Source of the DNA: BD2-11 sp965221785
GTDB lineage: Bacteria; Gemmatimonadota; Gemmatimonadetes; Longimicrobiales; Gaopeijiaceae
Assembly: GCA_965221785.1 (NCBI GenBank)
Contig: CBDCSR010000003.1
Location: 1,860,001 to 1,924,000 of the forward strand
Direction of reading: 5' to 3'
DNA: 64,000 nucleotides
In this document: piece by piece, positions 44,604-53,471 of the stretch
Layout of the letters: every line of letters begins with the position of its first letter
How positions within the stretch are numbered: position 1 is the stretch's first letter
Made by a program: the position numbers and the translations under genes
Notes under the pieces: model-generated
Told to the model about the DNA's origin: nothing
Database searches by the model: none
Seen by the model: the letters and a program-made list of their open reading frames with translations, nothing else

Positions 44604-45978
44604 AATCAACTCGACAGCGATGTCGACCTCTCTCGCGGCGGAACTGCATGGCCTCCTCGTTCGAGATGACGGGCAGGAGGACCTGACATTTGCGTTGTGG
44701 TACCCTTCCGAAGGAGTGACTCGGAAGACCGCCCTGCTGTCCCGCACCGTCCGGGCGGAACCAGGCGACCGTCAGGTTCACGGCAACGTCAGTTTCAACC
44801 CGGCCTACCTGAAGCGCTCCTTGGAGGAGGCGCTCCGGCACCGTGCTGGGCTAGTGTTCCTCCACAGTCATCCGTTTCCAGGGTGGCAGCACATGAGCGA
44901 GGACGATGTTGTCGCCGAGCGCCGAATTGCCCGGGCGGCGTGTGCTCTCACAGGGCTGCCCTTGGTCGGGATGACGACGGGAAACGACGGCACTTGGAGT
45001 GCGAGATCCTGGATGGCGGAGATGGACAAACCGGAGCCCCGCATGTCGTGGCTTACAGAGGTCCGCGTCGTTGGACAGGCCCTCCGCGTGTCACGTGCAC
45101 CTCGCTCCTCACGTCCCGAGAGGAAGGCCGACAAGCTCATCCGCACAGTGGCCGCATGGGGGGAGGATGCTCAGGTCGAACTCGAGCGAGTCAGGGTGGG
45201 CATCGTTGGCCTAGGCAGCGTGGGATCGATGGTTGCGGAGTCCGTGGCTCGGATGGGCATGCGGAACATCACACTCATCGATTTCGACGAGGTCGAGCTC
45301 AAGAATCTCGACCGATTGGTCGCAGCCACAGAGCCCGATGTTGGGCGATTGAAGACGGAAGTAACGGCCGAGCGACTGCGGGCCGTTGCTACGGCGGCTG
45401 CGATCGACCTGCGGGTCGTGCCGGAAAGAATCTCCCATCCGGATAGCTACCGGGCAGCTCTGGACTGTGACATCCTCTTCAGTTGTGTTGATCGACCCCA
45501 TCCTCGGCATGTGCTCAACTTCCTGGCCTACAGCCATCTGGTGCCGGTGATCGATGGCGGTATTCTGGTTCGCCACCGGAAGGGCCAGTTCCGTGGAGCG
45601 GACTGGCAAGTTCAGACTGTGGCGCCTGGCCGAGCGTGTCTTCGCTGCCTCGGAGCCTACGACGAGAACGCTGTCTCGCTCGATCAGGCGGGCCTGCTCG
45701 ACGATCCCAGCTACATGGCTGGGCTTGATCCCGCGAGCCCTCTACATCGGCGCGAGAATGTCTTCCCATTCAGCGCCAATCTGGCATCCCTCGAAGTGTT
45801 CCATATGATTTCGATGGTGACGGAGATTGCTGGACAGAGTGACCTCGGCGTCCAACGCTTTCGGTATTATCCCGGCATCATGGACCAGCGTGTTGGCCTC
45901 GCATGCCAGCGTGAATGCGAGTTCGATCAGCTGGTTGCATCGGGTCACCACCACTTCTCGCTGATGGACGCATCCTAG
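44596..45978 (+). CDS. JAB isopeptidase-E1 adenylyltransferase (ThiF-like) fusion, cassette 2
   Basis: About 460 residues from GTG overlapping the E2-like gene. The JAB part keeps the whole JAMM set: E28 in GQEDLTFALW, H90 and H92 in FLHSHPFPGW, S101 and D104. The E1 part has VGIVGLGSVGSMVAESV for ATP, LIDFDEVELKNLDRLV, FSCVDRPHPRHVLN and zinc cysteines CLRC and CQREC. It is alignable with the cassette-1 enzyme along its full length. It should activate the small modifier encoded two genes upstream and also be able to cleave it from targets. Confidence 0.9.
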   Translation: MLEINSTAMSTSLAAELHGLLVRDDGQEDLTFALWYPSEGVTRKTALLSRTVRAEPGDRQVHGNVSFNPAYLKRSLEEALRHRAGLVFLHSHPFPGWQHMSEDDVVAERRIARAACALTGLPLVGMTTGNDGTWSARSWMAEMDKPEPRMSWLTEVRVVGQALRVSRAPRSSRPERKADKLIRTVAAWGEDAQVELERVRVGIVGLGSVGSMVAESVARMGMRNITLIDFDEVELKNLDRLVAATEPDVGRLKTEVTAERLRAVATAAAIDLRVVPERISHPDSYRAALDCDILFSCVDRPHPRHVLNFLAYSHLVPVIDGGILVRHRKGQFRGADWQVQTVAPGRACLRCLGAYDENAVSLDQAGLLDDPSYMAGLDPASPLHRRENVFPFSANLASLEVFHMISMVTEIAGQSDLGVQRFRYYPGIMDQRVGLACQRECEFDQLVASGHHHFSLMDAS

Positions 45979-46079
45979 TCGGCAACTCCGCCGGTCTTCC
46001 GGAGAAGGGTCACCAATAGACGCTTCCAGACGGTCACGAACAGCACACCAACGCTAGCTGATTCCCGGCAGAAATCGTT

Positions 46080-46450
46080 CTAGTTCAACTTGGCCTGCAC
46101 GATAGCTGCTCGGGATAGCTCCGTGAAGCAGTTGTCCTGCTTCCTGAAGGCAAGCCTACGGCGCCCGGCCTCCTTTTGCCACCTATTCGTGGCCGGTTCA
46201 GGATCACCAGCGCATTGAACGGCGAGTGCGGGCAGAAGCGGATGATCATGTGGCTCCAATCGCGGTCCATGACCTGGAAGGCGTAGTGGTTCACCCACGA
46301 CCTCGGCCCCTTTCGCTTGATCCGCCGGATCTGCCCATCGACCGTGCGTTCGACATCCCAGACATCGACTACTGCGGGCTCCCGTCGATGTACCCAACCC
46401 CTACTTGAGCCACCACATCGCTCCTTCTGAAAACCGCGTTGGAAGACCAT
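46080..46450 (-). pseudogene. Frameshifted remnant of a mobile-element-associated gene
   Basis: Two overlapping minus-strand frames join into one protein-like reading: WVNHYAFQVMDRDWSHMIIR with ALVILN, then, after a base shift, NGHE, and in another frame FRKQDNCFTELSRAAIVQAK and a stop. The VNHYxF, LNGHE and DNxFTE pieces are known together in a widespread family carried on mobile DNA. At least two frameshifts make this copy dead. It separates cassette 2 from DarTG. Confidence 0.55.
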
Positions 46451-46461
46451 ATGAGAGGACC

Positions 46462-47421
46462 TCAGAACGGCAAGTCATCAAGCACCACTCTTCCCCTGTA
46501 GGCGAGGCACTCTTCCATATACACGGACACATGCACTGCCTCATGCCACTCGCGAAGCCGGAAAGTCTTGCGAGTCTTATCGTCCGTAAATTCTCCCTCC
46601 CACTTCCGAGGTCGTAACTCGCCTTCAATATGAACGTGGACTTCACCATGGCGCGCAAAGAGCTTTGTGCTGAATTCGATATCTATAAATCGACCTTTCC
46701 GACCTGACACATTGAGTATGTAAGGATACCGTCCGAAGAAGAATCCGGCAAAGCCGGTGCGGATCTTCCTCGCCCATACGACGTCAACGCCGTCAGCAAG
46801 TCCATCCATCAAAGTCACGCGCTCGCCCGGGCTACGGCAGAAGATGCCCTTCAACACTGGCCCGATTGGTAAACCATGAGGAATCACGACCTCCGCTGCC
46901 CTTGCCTTCTTGGCCGCATCTGACCTCGGGAGCCCATCCCCGTACACGTCTCGCCACGGGATAGTGTTCAGAAAATAGCCTCGCTTGTTACTGTGCCCAT
47001 GCTTATATGATGCCAGCGTACCGCTAGAGAAGCGTGCATCATCTCGCCCGACAACGTCGACTAGGTCGAACACAAAGAAAACTGGCACCGGGCAATGTCC
47101 TCTCTCTCTCTCTCCCGGTGGCTTGATGCCCTCGTTGACGTACTGAGTAGGCGTTCTCGGTCGAAAGTAGAGACGTACGAATTCGAGGTGTTCCCGATTA
47201 GTACCAGCGATGATCTCTGGATTCGCGTTCTCGTTGACCATTAATCCGCGAGCCTGCGCTCCAGCCCGTGAATAAAGTACCCCGGTATTCAAGACGTTGA
47301 TGGCGTTGCTGACGTCCGTGTAGTGGTACACAAACCGAGGCCACCATGCGCGTCCTTGCTTTTTCAGCTGCTTTTCCCACCGGGCAACATGACCCCGCAG
47401 ATCGTCTAGCCAGTCCTTCAT
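46462..47421 (-). CDS. darT: DarT-like ADP-ribosyltransferase toxin
   Basis: 319 residues, ATGA overlap with the antitoxin gene. It shows the DUF4433/DarT pattern: FVYHYTDVSNAINVLNTGVL near the NAD pocket, REHLEFVRLYFRPRTPTQY, CPVPVFFVFDL and the catalytic Glu region in ARAAEVVIPHGLP. DarT toxins use NAD to ADP-ribosylate thymine in single-stranded DNA, blocking replication, and protect against phage. About 100 residues at the C-terminus exceed the DarT core. Base composition is lower in GC than the chromosome part. Confidence 0.82.
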   Translation of the reverse strand: MKDWLDDLRGHVARWEKQLKKQGRAWWPRFVYHYTDVSNAINVLNTGVLYSRAGAQARGLMVNENANPEIIAGTNREHLEFVRLYFRPRTPTQYVNEGIKPPGERERGHCPVPVFFVFDLVDVVGRDDARFSSGTLASYKHGHSNKRGYFLNTIPWRDVYGDGLPRSDAAKKARAAEVVIPHGLPIGPVLKGIFCRSPGERVTLMDGLADGVDVVWARKIRTGFAGFFFGRYPYILNVSGRKGRFIDIEFSTKLFARHGEVHVHIEGELRPRKWEGEFTDDKTRKTFRLREWHEAVHVSVYMEECLAYRGRVVLDDLPF

Positions 47422-48365
47422 CCAACTGCCGACGCAAGCTCTGTCGGATTACCTGTCCCGTGAGAGTCGCGGAACTGCAACTGCAAACCTTGAGTTTGGC
47501 GTCGAACAAAACGCTCATAGTCCTCACTAAGGGTAACGCGGGATACGTATGGGAGCTGTGCCAGGAGCGGGAAAACGAGCGAATACTCGCGACCGATACG
47601 TCCGGGAGCATCGCGCGAAAGCACCGTGCCCGTATTATTCAGACGAGACCATAGAGATCGCACATCTTCTGCGGGTATATGGACACGAGAGCCAGCGATC
47701 CGGTCGAACACCAAGTTGTTGTCGGTCACGTTGGTTAGCCTAAAGCGCGACTCGGACTTGAAGGTTCGCAGATCTAAATCGTCTTCTCTCAATTCGAGGA
47801 GATGATCCCATAGTTCATCGAATGATCCGGGAGGTCTCATCGACGAGAATAGGTCTACATCCTCGTGCTCCGCCACAAAACCCGATGGTTCGTCGCGCCG
47901 ATGGATATACACCGGAATCGGCAGGGAGCGGAGATAATGTTCCATCAACGGTCGGACCTGTGTATCGAAATCCAGTCCTCCGTTTCCACAGCCAAGAAGG
48001 GGAAACGAAATCGAGTCTATTCCTCGATCCTGATACGTAGCTATGAACTTGTCGAGTCCGGTACGGATGTACTCAGTCCTAGACGGAGACCGCCAGTGCG
48101 CCTTGGTCGGAAAATTCAAAACCCATCGCCCGAGAGTCCGATATAGCCACAACTGTCCGACTCTGAATCGTCCAGCCTTACAGTGGTCGCGATAAAGGTG
48201 ATACATCTCCGGATACCGCTTCTTGAACTCGAGCGCAACCCCTTTCCCCATCACGCCAACGGTGTTCACGGTGTTGACCAACACACGTGCCGACGAATCG
48301 AAAAGCGAGCTATCGACGTACCGAAGCAAGGTCACGGCTCCTGCTGTAGGGATAGGGTATGCCAC
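47418..48365 (-). CDS. darG: DarG-like macrodomain antitoxin
   Basis: 315 residues from GTG at 48365; GTG at 48335 (MTLLRYVDSS) is as likely and begins nearer the domain. The N-terminal macrodomain has LVNTVNTVGVMGKGVALEF and FPLLGCGNGGLDF, the ADP-ribose pocket that lets DarG remove ADP-ribose from DNA. The C-terminal 150 residues are an unnamed domain that in relatives binds the toxin. It is encoded first, overlapping darT by four bases, the usual antitoxin-toxin order. Confidence 0.85.
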   Translation of the reverse strand: MAYPIPTAGAVTLLRYVDSSLFDSSARVLVNTVNTVGVMGKGVALEFKKRYPEMYHLYRDHCKAGRFRVGQLWLYRTLGRWVLNFPTKAHWRSPSRTEYIRTGLDKFIATYQDRGIDSISFPLLGCGNGGLDFDTQVRPLMEHYLRSLPIPVYIHRRDEPSGFVAEHEDVDLFSSMRPPGSFDELWDHLLELREDDLDLRTFKSESRFRLTNVTDNNLVFDRIAGSRVHIPAEDVRSLWSRLNNTGTVLSRDAPGRIGREYSLVFPLLAQLPYVSRVTLSEDYERFVRRQTQGLQLQFRDSHGTGNPTELASAVG

Positions 48366-49424
48366 AGGTCGCGGACTAATGTTTCTATAGCAGGCTGTAA
48401 TCCCGGCCGGTCGCGGGTCACGACACTTGCCGACGGCGCTCGAGATGCTGATATGCGCTCAGCGGTGATGCGGATCCGACAGGGCGTGGGTGCGAGACGT
48501 TGGCCGAGGTCCTCCGGTGAGTCCGCGACGGTGACCGACACCCGACGATGCACCCGGCGGGATGGGTGGTGGAGGCCCCTCGCCTGACCCCCGCCTGAGA
48601 TCGTGACCGGTGGCCGGGGACCAATATTGAGCCAGCGTGAGCGCGCAGGCACGGGCGCGCGCGCGCTGACACGGCTGTCCCGTCTCTCCTTCTTGCCGCC
48701 ACCCGTCGTCGGGTGAATCGAACTAGGCTCAGTGCAACCCGCGCGGGTGGCGGGCATACAGGTCCCCCGCTGACCATCCCAGTCTTCTCTGGCTTCCGTT
48801 TCATCCAGCGGCAGACCCATCCCGGTTGTGTGGCCACGGCCCAATCCTGCATGGACACGTTACTCGCGGCCTGGCTGTCGGTGTTCGTCAACCGCCTCGC
48901 TGCCGTGGCACCACACACGGCGGCTTCGTCGAAGGTCGACATGCCCCGCTAACCGCGCGTGTCGGGGAGACGGTCGCCTATCTCGCCAGCCAGCTTTCCG
49001 TTGGCCAGCGCTCTCTCTCAAGCCTCGGCGAGCGAGACCGGCGCGACGACGCCGATCCCGAGCGGCGTCCTTCCTCACGGTATCCATCCCGTATAGTATA
49101 GCGGTACGGAGGCGAAACCGAATGGATGTCGTGCACGAGTAGCACCTGCTAGCTGACTCTCAGCCGACCACGACGTATCGTGGATCACCATTCGGGCGTC
49201 CGATGGCCTCATCCATGTCCTCTCGAACCGCCCCGAGAGACCGCACGCTGCACAGCGAGAGCCCTCATGCGCGCACTCATTGGTCGGCCGGCAGATTGCC
49301 ACGGGTGGCCAGCCAGTGCGACGAGTCGCACGGGCATCCCAGATGGTAGAGCTTGGCTGGAGAACGTCCAGACCTGGAAGCTGGTCCGATCCGTGGTTGC
49401 CGTTCTGGTGCTCCGCCCGGCTTC
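48366..49424. other. Gene-poor stretch between DarTG and the kinase/recombinase module
   Basis: About 1.06 kb in which no frame gives a recognisable protein. Open frames exist (for example on the minus strand 48418-48942) but are Arg/Ser/Ala-rich and have no domain or ribosome site. The DarTG promoter should lie near 48366-48420 on the minus strand. It is probably decayed DNA between two acquired modules. Confidence 0.45.
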
Positions 49425-51755
49425 CTAGGCCGCGCCGGGGTCGCCGAAACTGTAGCCGACGCCGTGCCGGTTGAAGATGTATGTGGGCTTGGCGGCGGGA
49501 TCGCCGAGCTTCTTGCGGAGCTTCTTCATGACCGTGCGGACGCGGGCGGAGTTTTCCGATCCCCGGCGCCCCCAGACCTGGCGGAGGAGCGTCCGGTGGG
49601 TCACGACCCGTCCGGCGTTGCGCGAGAGGATGCGCAGCAGGTCGAACTCGGTGCCGGTGAGGGGCACGTCGCGGCCGGCGAGCGTGACGCGCCGCGCGGC
49701 GTAGTCGATGCGCAGGTCGCCGAGGGCGAACGTCTCGGGCGCGCCGCGCCGCCTGAGCGCGGCCTGGACGCGGGCGACGAGTTCGGTCGCGGAGAACGGC
49801 TTGACGATGTAATCGGCCGCGCCGCTCTCGAGTGCGCGGGCGATGGTCTCGTCGCGCCCGTATCCGGAGATGAAGATGACGGGGAGTTCGGCGAGCGCGG
49901 GGACGCGCCCCATCAGCTCGATCCCGTCGACGCCCGGGAGCATCAGGTCGAGGAGCACGAGGCTGGGCCGTTCGGTGCGGATGATGCCGGCGAGCCGGTC
50001 CGGATCGCTGGTGACGAGCGGGGCGTAGCCGGCGTCGGCGAGGGCGTCGCGCACGTCGCGCAGCGTGTGCCAGTCGTCGTCCAGGACCACGATCCGTTGC
50101 TCCGCGCCCTTCGTTCCCGGCGAGCGCCGGGGGCCGCCGGGCCGTTCGGTCGCGGTCGCGGCATCCGCATCCGCCGGGATCGTGAACGTGAAGCGCGCGC
50201 CGAGGCCCGGCCCGCCGCTCTCGGCGCGGATGCGGCCGCCGTGCGCCTCGACCAGCCCCTTCGAGATGGCGAGGCCGAGCCCGGTGTCGCCTGCGAGCCC
50301 CGCGCGCTTGCGGAACAGGTGCGGGAGGCGGTCGGGCGCGATTCCCCGGCCCTGGTCCGAGACCGAAAGGGCGATGTGGGTGCCCTCGACCGCGCCCTCG
50401 ACGCGGATCGGCGTTGACGGCGGTGAGTGCCGCGCCGCGTTGGCGAGCAGGTTGTTCAGCACCTGGCCGATGCGCTGGGGATCGACCATCGCTGGCGGCA
50501 GGTCGGGCGGCAGGTCGACGACGACGCCGTGGCGGCCGCCGCCGGTGAGGAAGGTGTTGCGGGCGCTCTCGACGAGCGAGGCGACGCTCGTGGGCTCGGG
50601 CGCGACGGTCAGCGTGCCCGCCTCGATGCTGCCGGCGTCGAGCAGGTTTGCGATGAGGCCCCGCATGTGGTCGGCCTGGTCGTCGATGATGCGGAAGATC
50701 TGGAGCAGCTCGGTCAGGTTCGGCGCGGGCGATGCGCCGAGCGCGGTCGTCGTCGAGCCCTTGATCGAGATGAGCGGCGCGCGCAGTTCGTGGCTCACCA
50801 TCTCAAGGAACTCCGCCCGCTGCCGCCCGAGTTCGTCGAACGGCGCCAGGTCCTGGAAGCTGGCCACGACCGACACCACCTCGCCGTCGTCGGAGTGGAT
50901 GGGGGTGGCGTTGACGAGCGTGCGCACGCTCCGCCCGTCGGGGACCGAGAGTTCGATCTCCTCGGCGCGCACCTCTTCGGCGTCTTCGAGCTGCCGCGCC
51001 AGGGGAGATTCTGCGAGCGAGATTACCCGCCCGTCCGCGTGGCGGCAGGTGATCACGTCGAGGAGCTGTTCGGCCGGACAGCCCGGAGTACGGATTTCCT
51101 CGACGATGCGCCGCGCCTCGCGGTTGAACGAGACCGCGCGCCCCGTGGCCGCGTCGAAGACCACGACGCCGACCGGACAGGTCTCGACCAGGGTCTCCAG
51201 GTCGGCCCGCGCCCGCTCGACCTCGCGGTACGCGCGCGCGTTCGCGATCGCGGCGGCCGCCTGCGAGGCGAACAGCACCAGGATCTCCTCGTCCTCCGCG
51301 GTGAACGCCTCGCCGTCCTCCTTGTCGGCGAGAAAGAAGCCCCCGAACCGCTCTCCGCGGTGGCGCATCGGCGTCGCCTGGAGCGTTTTCGAGCCCCAGG
51401 GGCTCGGGGAGCAGCCGAGCGAGCGCAGGTACCCCGGGAGGTCCGCCACGCGCAACGGGCCCGGAAGGTCCCGCAGGTGCTCGAAGACGCGCGGCCCGTC
51501 GGGCCACTCCACCATCGCCCGGCGCTCCTCGGACGCAAGACCGGAGGTGACGAAGTCCCGGACCTCGCCCCGCTCGTCGAGCGTCGTGATCACGCCGACC
51601 CGGGCGCCGGTGAGTCCGCGCGCGCTCTCGACCACGTCCTCGAGCACGGTGGGCGGGTCGAGGCTCTGGCTGATCCGCAGGATCGCCGCGCTCAGGCGCG
51701 TGATGCGCTCACCGCGGGGGTCGTCCCCAGGTCCGGCCAGGTCTCGCTCGCTCAA
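49425..51755 (-). CDS. Single-chain sensor kinase / OmpR-type response regulator (GAF-PAS-HisKA-HATPase-REC-wHTH)
   Basis: About 776 residues from TTG at 51755 with GGGGAGTG upstream; ATG at 51845 would add 30 residues without homology. In order: GAF domain (about 20-190), PAS domain (about 195-310), HisKA with FLEMVSHELRAPL, HATPase with NNLLANAARHSPP and DQGRGIAP and GLGLAISKGLVEAHGG, REC with LLDLMLPGVDG and VKPFS, and a winged-helix DNA-binding domain (LTGTEFDLLRIL, RHGVGYSF). So sensing, phosphorelay and DNA binding are in one protein, not the usual two. It lies leftward of the left recombination site at 51915 and would be transcribed from it after inversion. Confidence 0.9.
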   Translation of the reverse strand: MSERDLAGPGDDPRGERITRLSAAILRISQSLDPPTVLEDVVESARGLTGARVGVITTLDERGEVRDFVTSGLASEERRAMVEWPDGPRVFEHLRDLPGPLRVADLPGYLRSLGCSPSPWGSKTLQATPMRHRGERFGGFFLADKEDGEAFTAEDEEILVLFASQAAAAIANARAYREVERARADLETLVETCPVGVVVFDAATGRAVSFNREARRIVEEIRTPGCPAEQLLDVITCRHADGRVISLAESPLARQLEDAEEVRAEEIELSVPDGRSVRTLVNATPIHSDDGEVVSVVASFQDLAPFDELGRQRAEFLEMVSHELRAPLISIKGSTTTALGASPAPNLTELLQIFRIIDDQADHMRGLIANLLDAGSIEAGTLTVAPEPTSVASLVESARNTFLTGGGRHGVVVDLPPDLPPAMVDPQRIGQVLNNLLANAARHSPPSTPIRVEGAVEGTHIALSVSDQGRGIAPDRLPHLFRKRAGLAGDTGLGLAISKGLVEAHGGRIRAESGGPGLGARFTFTIPADADAATATERPGGPRRSPGTKGAEQRIVVLDDDWHTLRDVRDALADAGYAPLVTSDPDRLAGIIRTERPSLVLLDLMLPGVDGIELMGRVPALAELPVIFISGYGRDETIARALESGAADYIVKPFSATELVARVQAALRRRGAPETFALGDLRIDYAARRVTLAGRDVPLTGTEFDLLRILSRNAGRVVTHRTLLRQVWGRRGSENSARVRTVMKKLRKKLGDPAAKPTYIFNRHGVGYSFGDPGAA

Positions 51756-51914
51756 CGATCCACTCCCCGGGAAGGTGGGGCGGAGGGGCAGGGAGACCCC
51801 GCCGCAAAAGTGGACGAAGATAGCGGCTTGCCGGGCTATAGTCACGAGATGGCCCCGCGTGTTCCCAAAGAGGTCACAAGCGGGGTCACGACTCGCGGGC
51901 TATATTGCAGGGTA

Positions 51915-51942
51915 GCTCTCGATTATTGCATTAATCGAGAGC
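51915..51942. repeat. Left recombination site, 28 bp, 11-6-11
   Basis: GCTCTCGATTA, a six-base centre TTGCAT, then TAATCGAGAGC. The arms are a perfect 11-base inverted repeat. The reverse complement is identical to the site at 53031-53058, so the two are in opposite orientation. 11-6-11 is the geometry of Xer/dif-type tyrosine-recombinase sites. Confidence 0.88.
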
Positions 51943-52005
51943 AACGGAGAGTGTAAGGTTGTGACCACGGGCTCAGGCGTCAAGCTCTCGCCGTGATCCG
52001 GCCCG

Positions 52006-52992
52006 TCACCCGCGTCTCTGGAGTCGCGCGAGCTGCGCCGCTCCGTTGCGCTTCGGCAGCAGACGTTCGCCGTAGCGCTGGACCATCGAGGCGCTCCTCC
52101 AGCGGCCGGCCTGCATGATGGCCGGGACTCCGATCCCCGAGGCGATCATGTCCTGTGCCGCCCCCACGCGGGGGCTGTGCCCGGCGATCCGGCCGACCTC
52201 GTCCGCTGCGAGTCCCGCGCGTTCGGCCATCGCCTTGTAGATGCGCGGCACCTGGCTCTCGGGGAGTGCGCCCCCGAGCGTGCCGTTCCTCCGGACCGAA
52301 CGGAACAGCGGCCCCGTGCCGATCCCGCTCGCGTCGAGCCAGGCCCCCACCAGCCTGACGGTGTCTCGGTGCAGGTACAGCATCGCGCCGCCGCCCTCGG
52401 GATCGGTCTTCGCGCGGCGCACCAGGAGCGAGGCCGAGCCGCCCCTATCCGTCGAGAGGTCATCGACTTGGAGCGCCACCAGCTCGGATCGGCGAAGCAT
52501 GGCGTCGTAGGCCACGGCGAGCATCGCGCGGTTGCGCGCGTCGATCGTGCGCCCGCCCGCGGCGGCGATCAGGCGCCGCCGCAGCGTCCAGGTCAGGCCC
52601 AGCGCCTGCGCCGGGCGGCACGCGTGCCGGCGGCAGACCCGCTTGAGCGCGCGCTGCACCGCCGCGCGCTCGGCGGGGCTCGGCTCCCCGGCCGAGCGGT
52701 GCGCGCTGGCGATGCTCGACAGGTAGCGCCGCACGGTGCCCGGCGAGCGGCCGGCCGCCGCCTCCTCGATGTAGGCGGCCACGGTGGCGGCCCGCGCGGG
52801 CAGCGGCTGGACGCCGCGCTCGGCGCACCATGCCGCAAACCGGGCGAGATCCGACTTGAGCGCGCGCACGGTGTGGCCGCTGAGGACGCCCTCGGCGGCG
52901 TCGAGGCAGGCGTCGAAGCGTGCACCGAGTTGTGACCTTTTCGGATCGGACGCCGGACGCGCAGACACGGGGTCCGAGCCCCGGATCGGCAT
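52006..52992 (-). CDS. Tyrosine recombinase (phage-integrase / Xer-like)
   Basis: 328 residues, with a strong GGGAGG site five bases before ATG. The N-terminal SAM-like DNA-binding domain (about 40-130) has GHTVRALKSDLARFAAWC and RRYLSSIASAH. The catalytic domain has the Arg in DAMLRRSELVAL, the HxxR in AGHSPRVGAAQ, Trp in GRWRSASM and the nucleophile Tyr in VQRYGER. It breaks and rejoins DNA at 28-base sites. It is flanked by two inverted 11-6-11 sites, so it can be expected to invert the 1.1 kb that carries its own gene. Confidence 0.93.
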   Translation of the reverse strand: MPIRGSDPVSARPASDPKRSQLGARFDACLDAAEGVLSGHTVRALKSDLARFAAWCAERGVQPLPARAATVAAYIEEAAAGRSPGTVRRYLSSIASAHRSAGEPSPAERAAVQRALKRVCRRHACRPAQALGLTWTLRRRLIAAAGGRTIDARNRAMLAVAYDAMLRRSELVALQVDDLSTDRGGSASLLVRRAKTDPEGGGAMLYLHRDTVRLVGAWLDASGIGTGPLFRSVRRNGTLGGALPESQVPRIYKAMAERAGLAADEVGRIAGHSPRVGAAQDMIASGIGVPAIMQAGRWRSASMVQRYGERLLPKRNGAAQLARLQRRG

Positions 52993-53023
52993 AAGTACCT
53001 CCCGTACAAGGATATAGGCCCAA

Positions 53024-53051
53024 TTGGTTAGCTCTCGATTAATGCAATAAT
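53024..53051 (+). promoter_or_regulatory. Promoter straddling the right recombination site
   Basis: TTGGTT (53024-53029) lies inside the invertible segment and AATAAT (53046-53051) lies inside the 28-base site, 16 bases apart. It points right, to the small ORF at 53086 and the surface protein. After inversion the -35 place would read CTCCGT, so the promoter would be lost here and formed on the left side facing the sensor kinase. Confidence 0.5.
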
Positions 53052-53058
53052 CGAGAGC
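53031..53058. repeat. Right recombination site, 28 bp, 11-6-11
   Basis: GCTCTCGATTA, centre ATGCAA, TAATCGAGAGC. It is the exact reverse complement of the left site, with the perfect arms extended by TTA/TAA on the outside (53028-53061). The non-palindromic centres set a direction, and the two directions are opposite. Confidence 0.88.
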
Positions 53059-53085
53059 TAATCAACAACAAGGAGGAATCCCTGG

Positions 53086-53199
53086 ATGGCCTCTTTGCCG
53101 CTATGGACCCTGACACGCATGGCGCGGGCTACCTGCGGAGGCAGACCGATGGCGCCCCGCTCGCGACGGACGATCTTCACAGCAGTGTCGGATGAGTGA
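53086..53199 (+). CDS. Possible leader peptide after the right site
   Basis: A 37-codon frame starting ATG with AGGAGG nine bases upstream, directly after the promoter at the recombination site. The translation (MASLPLWTLTRMARATCGG at the start) has no family match. It may be a leader peptide in the transcript to the surface protein or a chance frame. Confidence 0.25.
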   Translation: MASLPLWTLTRMARATCGGRPMAPRSRRTIFTAVSDE

Positions 53200-53471
53200 A
53201 CGAGTATCGCCGAGCCGCGAGTACGAGGGCCGACCCGGCATGATGCGCGCCCGGTTGTTCTCGGCGCACGCCCCCTCGCGGGGTTGGCCGAGGCCTGAAC
53301 GTCCCCCGTCCGCGCCCGCCCCCCTCCTCTCCTTCCCGCCCTCGCGCTCCTGCTCGGGGTGCTGTCGCTCTTCCCGGGCACCCCCCAGCCACCCCGCCCC
53401 ACTGACTGTGGGCAGGCCGATTATCCGGCCCGCCCGAACCCAACCCACCCACACAACAAAGGGGTATTGAC

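Noticed and set aside
48418..48942. Minus-strand frame of 174 codons
   Set aside because: Composition is Arg/Ser/Pro-rich, there is no ribosome site and no domain; typical of GC-rich non-coding DNA.
51915..53058. att sites for excision of an integrative element
   Set aside because: The two sites are in inverted orientation and enclose only the recombinase, which predicts inversion and not excision.
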